64,000 nt of DNA from positions 124,001 to 188,000 of the forward strand of contig JACQFP010000026.1 of the NCBI GenBank assembly GCA_016200005.1. Reading direction: 5' to 3'. Made by a program: the position numbers and the translations under genes. Shown here one piece after another: positions 9,069 through 15,843 of the stretch; position 1 is the first letter of the stretch, and every line of letters starts with the position of its first letter. The notes under the pieces are model-generated. The model was not told the DNA's origin and ran no database searches. It saw only the letters and a list, made by a program, of their open reading frames with translations. The DNA comes from Verrucomicrobiota bacterium. Lineage in GTDB: Bacteria; Verrucomicrobiota; Verrucomicrobiia; Limisphaerales; PALSA-1396.

Positions 9069-9377
9069 CTATGCTTTCCAGCCAACGACACCGGAGATCA
9101 GGACGTTGATTCCCATGTCGAGAATTGACAGGAGGTAAAGGATTACTGCTGCCCGGAAGGCGAGCCGGCGGAGTCTGGCTTCCTCAAGAACGAGCACGAG
9201 GCCCGTGACGCCGATGGATTGGATGAGCAGGGCGGTATCGAGCATCGACCACAATTTGAACTGGAAGCCACCGGCAAACACAGAAACGACGAGGAAAAAT
9301 GCCTGGATGCCCAGGAACAGTTTTACACGCGTCACTTCATCCGGAACCGGCGGGTCGGGCTTTTGTTCTGGATCCAT
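9069..9377 (-). CDS. Small hydrophobic membrane protein, unknown function
   Basis: About 102 residues starting MDPEQKPDPPVPDEVTR. The frame is open upstream to 9557, but the charged MDPEQ start immediately before the hydrophobic part is preferred. Three likely transmembrane segments: FLGIQAFFLVVSVFAGGF, ALLIQSIGVTGLVLVL and ILYLLSILDMGINVLI. No family was recognised. It is divergent from the secreted protein gene at 9546 and tail-to-head with the large secreted protein gene. Confidence 0.55.
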   Translation of the reverse strand: MDPEQKPDPPVPDEVTRVKLFLGIQAFFLVVSVFAGGFQFKLWSMLDTALLIQSIGVTGLVLVLEEARLRRLAFRAAVILYLLSILDMGINVLISGVVGWKA

Positions 9378-9545
9378 ACTGGGTGGCTTTGACGCCAAGA
9401 TTATCGCCGGACCGCAGTATTGCAACCTGATTTCTTGAGCGATTTCGTCAAACCAATCTGTGAGATTGTTTTTTCCTGATTCTCTGGCAGGTTGGGTTGG
9501 TTCAAACCGCCGACCGAAAATGCTGATGAAACAAAACACCAAGCC

Positions 9546-10190
9546 ATGAAGGCGCAAACTCCACCCGGCAAGAAACGTTATGCACTGAATGCTTTCCTGT
9601 GCGTGGCCGCACTGGTGCCAACCATGCTCAAAGGCGATGCGTTGGAGATGATCAATGGCGACCGTTACGCGGGCAACCTGATTTCAGTCACGCCGAGCAA
9701 CGTGACGTTCCGAAGCGAAATCCAAGGGACGTTGAATTTACCGCGGAACAAAGTCGCCCGGATTTCGTTTGGCGAATCAACCGGACGGACGCCGGCAATT
9801 GTGACGAATGCGTTGCCGTCGAACCCGAAGACAAATCAGGCGGTTCAATTGCCTCCGAAACTCGATTTGGATTCCAAGTCGCTCAGCCAGGTGCAACAGG
9901 AGTTGCTCGGCTCGGCGAGTCCGGAAGCGCGCCGACAATTCGCCGAATCAGTCAAAGGCTTGATGACGGGCAGCCTGACGATCGACGACATCCGGGTGCA
10001 GGCGCGGAAGTCCGTGCAGGACATCAAAGCCGCCAAGGAAGAATTGGGTGAGGGCGCAGGTGGAGTACTTGATGGATATCTCCGAATCCTAGAACATTTC
10101 CTCACCGAAACGGACAAGCCGGAGGTCACCGCCCCGGTTGCGAAGCTGAATGCAACCAATTCAGTCCCGGCAACGACACCGCAGAAATAA
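9546..10190 (+). CDS. Secreted or periplasmic protein with a small beta-barrel-like N-terminal domain
   Basis: About 214 residues. The ATG at 9546 is chosen because it is followed at once by a lysine-rich n-region and a hydrophobic signal-like core (ALNAFLCVAALVPTML). The mature part begins with EMINGDRYAGNLISVTPSN, an Sm-like or SH3-like strand pattern common in planctomycete and verrucomicrobial secreted proteins. A charged helical region (about 100-190) follows. The role is unknown. It ends 20 nt before the GT9 gene, so co-transcription is likely. Confidence 0.65.
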   Translation: MKAQTPPGKKRYALNAFLCVAALVPTMLKGDALEMINGDRYAGNLISVTPSNVTFRSEIQGTLNLPRNKVARISFGESTGRTPAIVTNALPSNPKTNQAVQLPPKLDLDSKSLSQVQQELLGSASPEARRQFAESVKGLMTGSLTIDDIRVQARKSVQDIKAAKEELGEGAGGVLDGYLRILEHFLTETDKPEVTAPVAKLNATNSVPATTPQK

Positions 10191-10209
10191 TCGTCCATGA
10201 TGACAGATC

Positions 10210-11193
10210 ATGACTCAAACGCAGGGAAAGATTCTGGTGATTCGCGGCGGGGCGATCGGTGATTTCATTCTGACGCTGCCGGCGCTGTCGGCTTTGCGGC
10301 GGCAATTCCCGCTGGCGCATCTTGAAGTGCTGGGTTATCCGCACATCGCGCAGCTCGCGTTGGCGGGTGGACTGGTGAATCGTGTGCGATCCATTGAGGC
10401 CCGCGCACTGGCCGGCTTCTTTGCGCGACACAGTGAACTGGACGCGGCGTTGAGCGAATACTTTTCCGATTTCGATGTGGTAGTTTCTTATCTCTACGAC
10501 CCGGATAAGATATTTCAAACGAACGTGGCGAGTTGTTCCGCGGCGCAATTCATCGCCGGACCGCATCGACCGGATGAAGCCGCCGGTTTGCCCGCGAGTG
10601 CAACTTTTCTGCAACCGTTGGAGCGGCTGGCCATTTTCGACGCGGACGCGGTGCCTCGACTTCGCCTGAACCCTCGACCCTCAACCTTTGACGCTCAACG
10701 CTCAACGCTCAACCACTTTGCCGTGCATCCCGGCAGCGGCAGCGAGCGAAAGAACTGGCCATTGGCAAAATGGACGGAGTTGTTGCAACACCTGATCGCC
10801 AATACGGAATTCAAGCTCTTGCTCGTGGGCGGTGAAGCGGAAGCCGGGCGATTGGAGAGACTGGCGGGTTTGTTACCGTTAAGTCGTGTTGAACTGGCGA
10901 GGAGTCTGCCGTTGGCTGAACTGGCGGAGCGGTTGGGCCGCTGCGCCGCATTCATCGGGCATGATTCCGGGATTTCGCATCTCGCGGCGGCGGTCGGCTT
11001 GCCGGGGGTGATTCTGTGGGCCGACACGGCGGAAGCGGTCTGGCGTCCACCGTCCGCGCGAATGGTTGTCCTGCGCGACGCGAAAGGATTGGCGGCTTTG
11101 CCGGTGGCACGGGTGGTCAGGGAGTTGGCCAACGTGTTGGCTGATTCGGTCGATCACGTTCCGGAAAAATTACGCGCTAACATCCGTTTTTGA
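10210..11193 (+). CDS. Glycosyltransferase family 9 (ADP-heptose:LPS heptosyltransferase-like)
   Basis: A 327-residue protein with the GT9 N-terminal signature KILVIRGGAIGDFILTLPAL, a central HPGSGSERKNWP donor-site motif near 175 and FIGHDSGISHLAAAVG near 255. Such enzymes add heptose or a related sugar from an ADP- or GDP-activated donor to the LPS core at the inner membrane. Residues about 154-168 (NPRPSTFDAQRSTLN) do not belong to the family: they are encoded by a tandem GCTCAAC-type simple repeat (10669-10713) inserted in frame between the two Rossmann domains, where a loop can tolerate it. The gene ends shortly before frr. Confidence 0.85.
   Translation: MTQTQGKILVIRGGAIGDFILTLPALSALRRQFPLAHLEVLGYPHIAQLALAGGLVNRVRSIEARALAGFFARHSELDAALSEYFSDFDVVVSYLYDPDKIFQTNVASCSAAQFIAGPHRPDEAAGLPASATFLQPLERLAIFDADAVPRLRLNPRPSTFDAQRSTLNHFAVHPGSGSERKNWPLAKWTELLQHLIANTEFKLLLVGGEAEAGRLERLAGLLPLSRVELARSLPLAELAERLGRCAAFIGHDSGISHLAAAVGLPGVILWADTAEAVWRPPSARMVVLRDAKGLAALPVARVVRELANVLADSVDHVPEKLRANIRF
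10669..10713. repeat. In-frame CTCAAC-type tandem repeat inside the GT9 gene
   Basis: About six degenerate 7-nt units (CCTCGAC, CCTCAAC, GCTCAAC x3), in all about 45 bp and a multiple of three, with no stop in the coding frame. The reverse-complement type (GAGAGTTGAGGG) occurs at 4860-4890 and 6030-6045. Confidence 0.75.
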
Positions 11194-11255
11194 CTCAGTG
11201 GTCGCGCGCGTTTGCCGCTATACAGCGGACGGCGGATTTGGTAATTGTGAACATT

Positions 11256-11816
11256 ATGGCTCTGGACGACATTTTATTGGAAGCGGAAGAGAAGATGATG
11301 AAGACCGAGCAGGTGGTGCAGCACGAGTTCGCGGGCGTGCGCACCGGCAAGGCTTCCGCGGGACTCGTCGAAAACATTCCAGTGGAGGCGTACGGCTCGC
11401 AGATGCGCATCCGCGAGCTGGCCGGCATCACCACGCCCGAACCGCGCGTGATTTTGATCCAGCCGTGGGACGCTGCCACCCTTCACGCGGTGGAAAAGGC
11501 GATTCAAAAAAGCAATCTCGGCCTCAATCCGATGGTGGACAAAAAATATATCCGCATTGTGCTTCCGGAACTGAGCGAGGAGCGCCGGATCGAGTTCACC
11601 AAGATCGTCAAGAAAATGACGGAGGACGGCCGCGTGGCCATCCGTCATGTCCGGCGCGATGCGCTGGAGCACTTGAAAAAGGAAGTCAAGAGCGGTGGCA
11701 TCACGGAAGATCAACAGGAGCACGCCGAGAAGGAAATTCAGAAACTGACCGATGAATACATCGGCAAGATCGAAACCCACCTGGCGCACAAAGAAAAAGA
11801 AATCATGACGGTGTGA
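11256..11816 (+). CDS. frr: Ribosome recycling factor
   Basis: A 186-residue protein of normal RRF length: MALDDILLEAEEKM start, VQHEFAGVRTGKAS, the beta-domain IPVEAYGSQMRIREL, and the C-terminal helices ending HLAHKEKEIMTV. RRF and EF-G split the post-termination ribosome. The frame is open upstream to 11190, overlapping the GT9 gene, but ATG 11256 matches the family start. It usually follows pyrH or tsf; here it follows a glycosyltransferase, with a palindromic repeat region directly downstream. Confidence 0.95.
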   Translation: MALDDILLEAEEKMMKTEQVVQHEFAGVRTGKASAGLVENIPVEAYGSQMRIRELAGITTPEPRVILIQPWDAATLHAVEKAIQKSNLGLNPMVDKKYIRIVLPELSEERRIEFTKIVKKMTEDGRVAIRHVRRDALEHLKKEVKSGGITEDQQEHAEKEIQKLTDEYIGKIETHLAHKEKEIMTV

Positions 11817-11818
11817 GG

Positions 11819-11933
11819 TGCCGGATGGGGTGGAGGAGGATTGGAGTGATGGGTTGATGAGTTTAACCCCATGATTGATGCCGCGACCCAACACTCCATC
11901 GCTTCATTGCTCCACTACCCCGTTTTTCTTGAT
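11819..11933. repeat. Palindromic TGGAGTGA-type repeat between frr and the DivIC-like gene
   Basis: The left arm (GGGGTGGAGGAGGATTGG, GAGTGATGGG) and the right arm (CAACACTCCATCGCTTC, GCTCCACTACCCC) are imperfect inverted copies made of TGGAGTGA-like units. It fills the gap between two convergent genes and may help end transcription from both sides. Confidence 0.6.
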
Positions 11934-11934
11934 G

Positions 11935-12261
11935 TTACCGCTTCACCGGATTGTTCGTGGGCGATGGCTCGAAACGGATGACGATTTCCCCGGGCTTGGC
12001 GTAGCCGAGGGTTTCCCGCGCCAAGCGCTCCACGGTTTTCGGGTCCGTGCGCATGGCGTCGATGGACGTTTTCTGCTGTCTGGCGATTTCTTCCTCCTTC
12101 TGAATCTGGGTTTCCAGCTCAAGAATTCTCTTCCGCATCCGCTCGTTCTGCTGGATCAATGGCCAGTACCAGAGTGCGACCCCAAGAAACGCCGCCAGCA
12201 AGAGGAGAAAAACCACCAACCGGGTGAGTTTACCCCAGAGGCCGAGATTAACGTTCATCAC
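11935..12261 (-). CDS. DivIC/FtsB-like septum formation initiator protein
   Basis: A 108-residue bitopic protein: short N-terminus, one transmembrane segment (LVVFLLLLAAFLGVALWYW, about 15-33), a coiled coil (RMRKRILELETQIQKEEE, about 41-65), and the conserved ending DPKTVERLARETLGYAKPGE. DivIC/FtsB proteins bridge FtsL and FtsQ in the divisome. There are two adjacent ATGs; the first is given. Members usually lie near eno or ftsL, but here the gene is with an unrelated lipoprotein. Assignment is by topology and C-terminal motif. Confidence 0.75.
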   Translation of the reverse strand: MMNVNLGLWGKLTRLVVFLLLLAAFLGVALWYWPLIQQNERMRKRILELETQIQKEEEIARQQKTSIDAMRTDPKTVERLARETLGYAKPGEIVIRFEPSPTNNPVKR

Positions 12262-12302
12262 CCGCAGTTAATCACGGCTGCTCGCGCAACAAAAGCGGAA
12301 AA

Positions 12303-12695
12303 TTATTTCCGGAGCCGTTTCCAATCTTTCAATTTGCCGTCCGGGCCGAAGGTGAGCCGCAGGTAATAATCCGGCGTGGGCGAATCGTAGTAATGATAGA
12401 CCGGGCCGTAGTAGTAATAGGGCCAGCGTCCGTAATAACCACCGTAACCGAAATCCATGCCGGAATAGCCGCCGTAGCCGCGCGCGGTCAACCATTCAGC
12501 GACGGTGGTGCCGTCCGTTAGTTTGGCTGACTTATCGGGCGGGCCGAGGTCAGTGACCGCCTGATCATAAGTGTAAGTGCCAACGCGCGCCGCCCAATCA
12601 ACTTTGGGGCTGGTGGCACACCCGGCCAAAAAGACCAATAGCAATCCGCCCAGCAGCCGCCTCCAGAGCAGACCGGAAACCTGATTCGTTTTCAT
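12303..12695 (-). CDS. Small lipoprotein with a Gly/Tyr-rich middle
   Basis: A 130-residue protein with a type II signal peptide (RRLLGGLLLVFLAGC; the lipobox Cys is near residue 25). The mature part starts with a SmpA/BamE-like stretch (YTYDQAVTDLGPPDKSAKLTDG), then a Gly/Tyr-rich segment (about 72-105), and ends with YLRLTFGPDGKLKDWKRL. The flanks suggest a divergent BamE-like fold in which a low-complexity loop has been inserted. Function unknown. It is about 40 nt upstream of the divIC-like gene on the same strand. Confidence 0.7.
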   Translation of the reverse strand: MKTNQVSGLLWRRLLGGLLLVFLAGCATSPKVDWAARVGTYTYDQAVTDLGPPDKSAKLTDGTTVAEWLTARGYGGYSGMDFGYGGYYGRWPYYYYGPVYHYYDSPTPDYYLRLTFGPDGKLKDWKRLRK

Positions 12696-12833
12696 GCCGC
12701 AATTTTCCCCAGCGATTGAATGAATGCAACTTCGGGTTCATTGTCAAAAACGTGCGCCCCCCTGGTCGCGGCGCGATGGGGTGGCAGGTATTGTGTTGTC
12801 ACGGCGTGGCTTCACCGCTAAGAGTGGGGTTTC

Positions 12834-13424
12834 ATGATAAAGGTCTTGTTGCTGATTTTCGACCCGATTGCCACGTGGGAAAGAATTGATAAAGCCCAGC
12901 GGGGCGTCGTGTTTCTTTTCTTCTTATATCTGCTGCCGCTGCTCTCCATCACACTGGCCGGCGAAGCGTATGGCATCCTGCAATGGGGCAAGGAGCAGGG
13001 CATGCTGCATCAGTTGACCAAGGTGCCGGAGGCTGTGCTGGTCTTTTACGAAGTCGGTCAACTCGTGCTCAGCCTGATTGTGGTATTCGTCGGCGCGCGA
13101 TTGATCCAGACCATCGGCGAAAGCTTTCACGGTCGCACGACCTACACCCAGGCGTTCACCGTGGTGGCGTACGCGCTGGGGCCGCTGTTTCTGGTGCGCT
13201 TGCTGGATGCCATTCCGGCAATGAATGCCTGGGTCACCTGGGGGATCGGCATGACTTTGACCTTCGCCGTTTTTTATCATGGACTGCCGCGGATTTTGAA
13301 ACCGGACCCGGCCCATGCCTTGGGACTTTATTTTCTCGGTATTCTGGTGCTCGTGGTCATCACCGGGTTGGCACGCTTTGTCGCGACGTTGCTGCTGCAA
13401 CAGAAGATGCGATTTCCGTTTTGA
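12834..13424 (+). CDS. Yip1-family-like integral membrane protein
   Basis: A 196-residue protein with about five transmembrane segments and the Yip1 opening LIFDPIATWERIDKAQRG, followed by FFLYLLPLLSITLAGEAYG. Bacterial Yip1-domain proteins are poorly characterised membrane proteins. It is convergent with the kinase-MurQ gene, with only 28 nt between stops. Identification rests on topology and the N-terminal motif. Confidence 0.7.
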   Translation: MIKVLLLIFDPIATWERIDKAQRGVVFLFFLYLLPLLSITLAGEAYGILQWGKEQGMLHQLTKVPEAVLVFYEVGQLVLSLIVVFVGARLIQTIGESFHGRTTYTQAFTVVAYALGPLFLVRLLDAIPAMNAWVTWGIGMTLTFAVFYHGLPRILKPDPAHALGLYFLGILVLVVITGLARFVATLLLQQKMRFPF

Positions 13425-13452
13425 CGGTCGGGCGGACGGCACGCGCCCAATG

Positions 13453-15384
13453 TCAAGGCTCTCGCTTCGTAGCCAAACGTGCCACGGCTTGCTTGACCAC
13501 CCAGCCTGATTTTTCCAGCGCGCTTTTCGCCGTCGCTTGATCGACCCCGCGCAGTTCCTGCACAATCCGCATGGCGCGGTCGCGGAGTTTCACATTGGAA
13601 GGATTCAAATCCACCATCAAGTTGCCCACCACCTTGCCGAGGCGCACCATCGCCAGCGTGGAAAAAATGTTCAGGATGAGTTTGGTGGCGGTGCCGGCCT
13701 TCAAGCGCGTCGAGCCGGTCAGGATTTCCGGCCCGACATCTGGAGTGATAACCAAGCTGGGTCGGTGCCCCCGCGGAATCTTCAAAAAGGGATTGAACGC
13801 CAGCAGGATGGTGGTGGCGCCGCGCCGTTTCGCCGCTTCCAATCCGCCCCACACAAATGGCGTTCTGCCGCTGGCGGCGATGCCCACGACGACATCCCGG
13901 CGCCCGACGCCGCGAAACTCAATCGCCCGCGCCCCGGCTTCGCGATCATCCTCCGCGCCTTCGACCGATTTCCACAGCGCGGTCTGCCCGCCGGCCATGA
14001 TCGCTTGAACCATTTCGGGCGACGTTCGAAACGTGGGCGGACATTCAGTGGCGTCCAGCACGCCCAGTCGTCCGCTCGTGCCGGCGCCGACGTAAAACAA
14101 CCGTCCACCCCGTCTAAACGCCTGTGAAATTAATCTGACGGCGCGCTCGATCTTTTTGCTCTCGTTCAACAACGCCCCGGTAATTTTTGCGTCCTCTGAA
14201 AGCATCAGCGCTATGGCTCTGGACAAGGGCAGCTTGTCCAAATTCATCGAACGCGGATTGCGCTGCTCAGTAGGTGAGCGTTTCAGCGACTCGAGGTCGC
14301 GCGCCGTCGTTGGAGTCCAAGCTTTAGCTTGTTGGCCGGAATCAGAGGCAACGCCCGAACAAGCTGAAGCTTGAACTCCAACTTGTCGTGCCAGCTCGAC
14401 CGCGCCCCACACGCTCTCGCGTTGCAACGGCGTGATGACCGCTCCGGGCCAGCGTTGGCGTAACTCATCGCTGACTCGCGCCGCGAAACGCGGTTGCTTG
14501 AGGAGGACACTGCCCGCCAGAATAAATTCCACACGACCTGGTCGCCGCCGCCGTGAGGAGGCGGACCTGGTCAATCGGCGCGCACACGCAATCGCGTCCT
14601 GCGCCAGACTGTGCGACGCGCCTTTGAGAATGTCCGTGGCAATTTGATCCCGCTTTCGCCACGCGGCAAATACGTCCATGGCCAGACCGGCGACTTCAGT
14701 CTTGCTCGCGGATTGCGCCCAGCCAATCAAATCCTCTGGATCGCTGAGTTGAAGCGAGCGCAATATCCTTTGGCCGAGCGGAGACCATTCGCCATCGCGA
14801 TCGTAGTAATAGACCACCGCCTTCAATGCGCGCAGCCCGATCTCAAACCCACTCCCCTTGTCGCCGAGGATATGGCCCCAGCCGCCAACCTTGGCGGTCG
14901 TGCCGGATGAATTGCGCCCATAGCAACACGAGCCGGTGCCGCTCAAAACCAAGACCTGGAGAACTGAGGCTTGGCGAATAACGAATGACGAATGGCGTCG
15001 CGAATTTCTGTCAACATTCTGCCTTTTGCATTCGTCAGTCTGCATTCGCCCTGCGACCAGTGCCGTCTCCAAGTCATTGGTCGCGTGGCAGGGAATGCGC
15101 GGCCAGACTTTGGCGGCGGCATTGCGGATTCGGTCCCAATCTGTTTTCGTCCGCGCGCCGGCCATGCCGATGGCGAGTGCGGCGGGAGGGGGAAACGCTT
15201 TGGCGATAAATCGCAAACGGCGGAGCAGTTGCGCATCCGTGAACAACCGCAGGTTCGCTGCTTCCGCCTCGATTCTTTTCAGCAGCCGGTCTTCGGCATC
15301 GGCTAATAGTGCGACCGAGCGCGTGCCGCCACATTCGATCCCCAGAAACGAGGCTGACGCGGGCGGTTTAAGCGGTTTGTTCAC
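13453..15384 (-). CDS. Fusion: BadF-type GlcNAc/MurNAc kinase plus MurNAc-6-phosphate etherase (MurQ)
   Basis: A 643-residue protein joining two recycling steps. Residues about 12-335 are an ASKHA sugar kinase of the BadF/MurK type (phosphate loop GIECGGTRSVALL, then LSGTGSCCYGR and GGWGHILGDKGSG). About 385-643 are MurQ (GAGTSGRLGVLDATECPP with the general-acid Glu, VEGAEDDREAG, GIAASGRTPFV, GSTRLKAGTATK). It would phosphorylate MurNAc (and perhaps GlcNAc) and then remove the lactyl ether from MurNAc-6P in the cytoplasm, salvaging peptidoglycan. Three stretches look foreign to both families and coincide with DNA repeats: residues about 112-143, 271-284 and 335-362, the last being the interdomain linker. 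All keep the frame. Some lineages keep these enzymes as separate genes. Confidence 0.88.
   Translation of the reverse strand: MNKPLKPPASASFLGIECGGTRSVALLADAEDRLLKRIEAEAANLRLFTDAQLLRRLRFIAKAFPPPAALAIGMAGARTKTDWDRIRNAAAKVWPRIPCHATNDLETALVAGRMQTDECKRQNVDRNSRRHSSFVIRQASVLQVLVLSGTGSCCYGRNSSGTTAKVGGWGHILGDKGSGFEIGLRALKAVVYYYDRDGEWSPLGQRILRSLQLSDPEDLIGWAQSASKTEVAGLAMDVFAAWRKRDQIATDILKGASHSLAQDAIACARRLTRSASSRRRRPGRVEFILAGSVLLKQPRFAARVSDELRQRWPGAVITPLQRESVWGAVELARQVGVQASACSGVASDSGQQAKAWTPTTARDLESLKRSPTEQRNPRSMNLDKLPLSRAIALMLSEDAKITGALLNESKKIERAVRLISQAFRRGGRLFYVGAGTSGRLGVLDATECPPTFRTSPEMVQAIMAGGQTALWKSVEGAEDDREAGARAIEFRGVGRRDVVVGIAASGRTPFVWGGLEAAKRRGATTILLAFNPFLKIPRGHRPSLVITPDVGPEILTGSTRLKAGTATKLILNIFSTLAMVRLGKVVGNLMVDLNPSNVKLRDRAMRIVQELRGVDQATAKSALEKSGWVVKQAVARLATKREP
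14309..14382. repeat. Palindromic GTTGGAGTTCAAGC element, in frame in the kinase-MurQ linker
   Basis: GTTGGAGTCCAAGCTTTAGC is answered by GCTGAAGCTTGAACTCCAAC, with a spacer of about 34 nt. Minus-strand translation gives GVQASACSG...QQAKAWTP. Other copies lie at 15734-15797 (intergenic) and 16915-16969 (inside mnmE). Confidence 0.85.
14533..14574. repeat. In-frame CGCCGCC-GTGAGGAGGCGG repeat in the kinase domain
   Basis: About 42 bp (14 codons) with a GACCTGGTC direct repeat at both ends flanking CGCCGCCGCCGTGAGGAGGC, which resembles the palindromes at 8911-8981 and 59118-59199. It encodes LTRSASSRRRRPGR, a very basic loop just before a core strand of the kinase fold. Confidence 0.7.
14956..15051. 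repeat. In-frame ATTCGTCATTCGTTATTCG-type repeat in the kinase domain
   Basis: About 96 bp. On the minus strand, GCAGACTGACGAATGCAAAA opens the segment and CCATTCGTCATTCGTTATTC closes it. CATTCG/CGAATG units recur on both strands, so it can fold on itself. It encodes about 32 residues between the ALVAG and VLSGTGSC segments of the kinase, where related kinases have only a short turn. Confidence 0.7.
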
Positions 15385-15456
15385 GGGCCGAAGTATTTTG
15401 GGCCGCTGCCGTTTTGCAAGGCAATTGGCAATCGAAAGCTTGGATTCATCGCGCGG

Positions 15457-15729
15457 ATGAGTTATCTAAATTCTGTGACTGCCACCGAAAGAAATATTCA
15501 CACCACGCTGGTCGATCTGGAGAACGCCGTGAAGTCAATGCCGACGGCCAATCCGAAACCGAATCTGTTGCCGCTCTTCGCGCGTCTGGAGGAATTGACG
15601 CGCCAGTTGCCACCGCAAACCGCTCCCGACCTGCTGCATTATCTGCACAAGAAAAGTTATGAGAAGGCGCGGCTGTTTTTGGAGGGGCGCGATGCGCAGA
15701 ATCAGGTTGGCAATTGCCGACACGTATGA
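15457..15729 (+). CDS. Small helical protein, unknown function
   Basis: A 90-residue, mostly helical, soluble protein (NIHTTLVDLENAVKSM; LLPLFARLEELTRQLP; DLLHYLHKKSYEKARLFLEG). No family is recognised. Codon use matches its neighbours. It is divergent from the kinase-MurQ gene and just upstream of mnmE. A genuine gene seems likely because the predicted helices are clean and amphipathic. Confidence 0.55.
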   Translation: MSYLNSVTATERNIHTTLVDLENAVKSMPTANPKPNLLPLFARLEELTRQLPPQTAPDLLHYLHKKSYEKARLFLEGRDAQNQVGNCRHV

Positions 15730-15733
15730 TGGC

Positions 15734-15843
15734 CGGCTGGAGTTCACGCTTTAGCGTGCGCGCGTCGCTCACAGCCTGAAGGCTCAACTCCAACCGGCGT
15801 GGACCACTTGCAACTTGTAACTTTCAACCTGTAACTTTCACCC
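15734..15843. repeat. Intergenic GGAGTTCA palindrome plus AACTTGTAACTTTC tandem repeat before mnmE
   Basis: 15734-15797 is another member of the palindromic family seen in mnmE and kinase-MurQ (GGCTGGAGTTCACGCTTTAG ... CTGAAGGCTCAACTCCAACC). Right after it, 15805-15840 holds two to three copies of an ACTTGTAACTTTCA-like unit directly upstream of the mnmE ATG, possibly affecting translation initiation. No clear Shine-Dalgarno is visible there. Confidence 0.75.
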
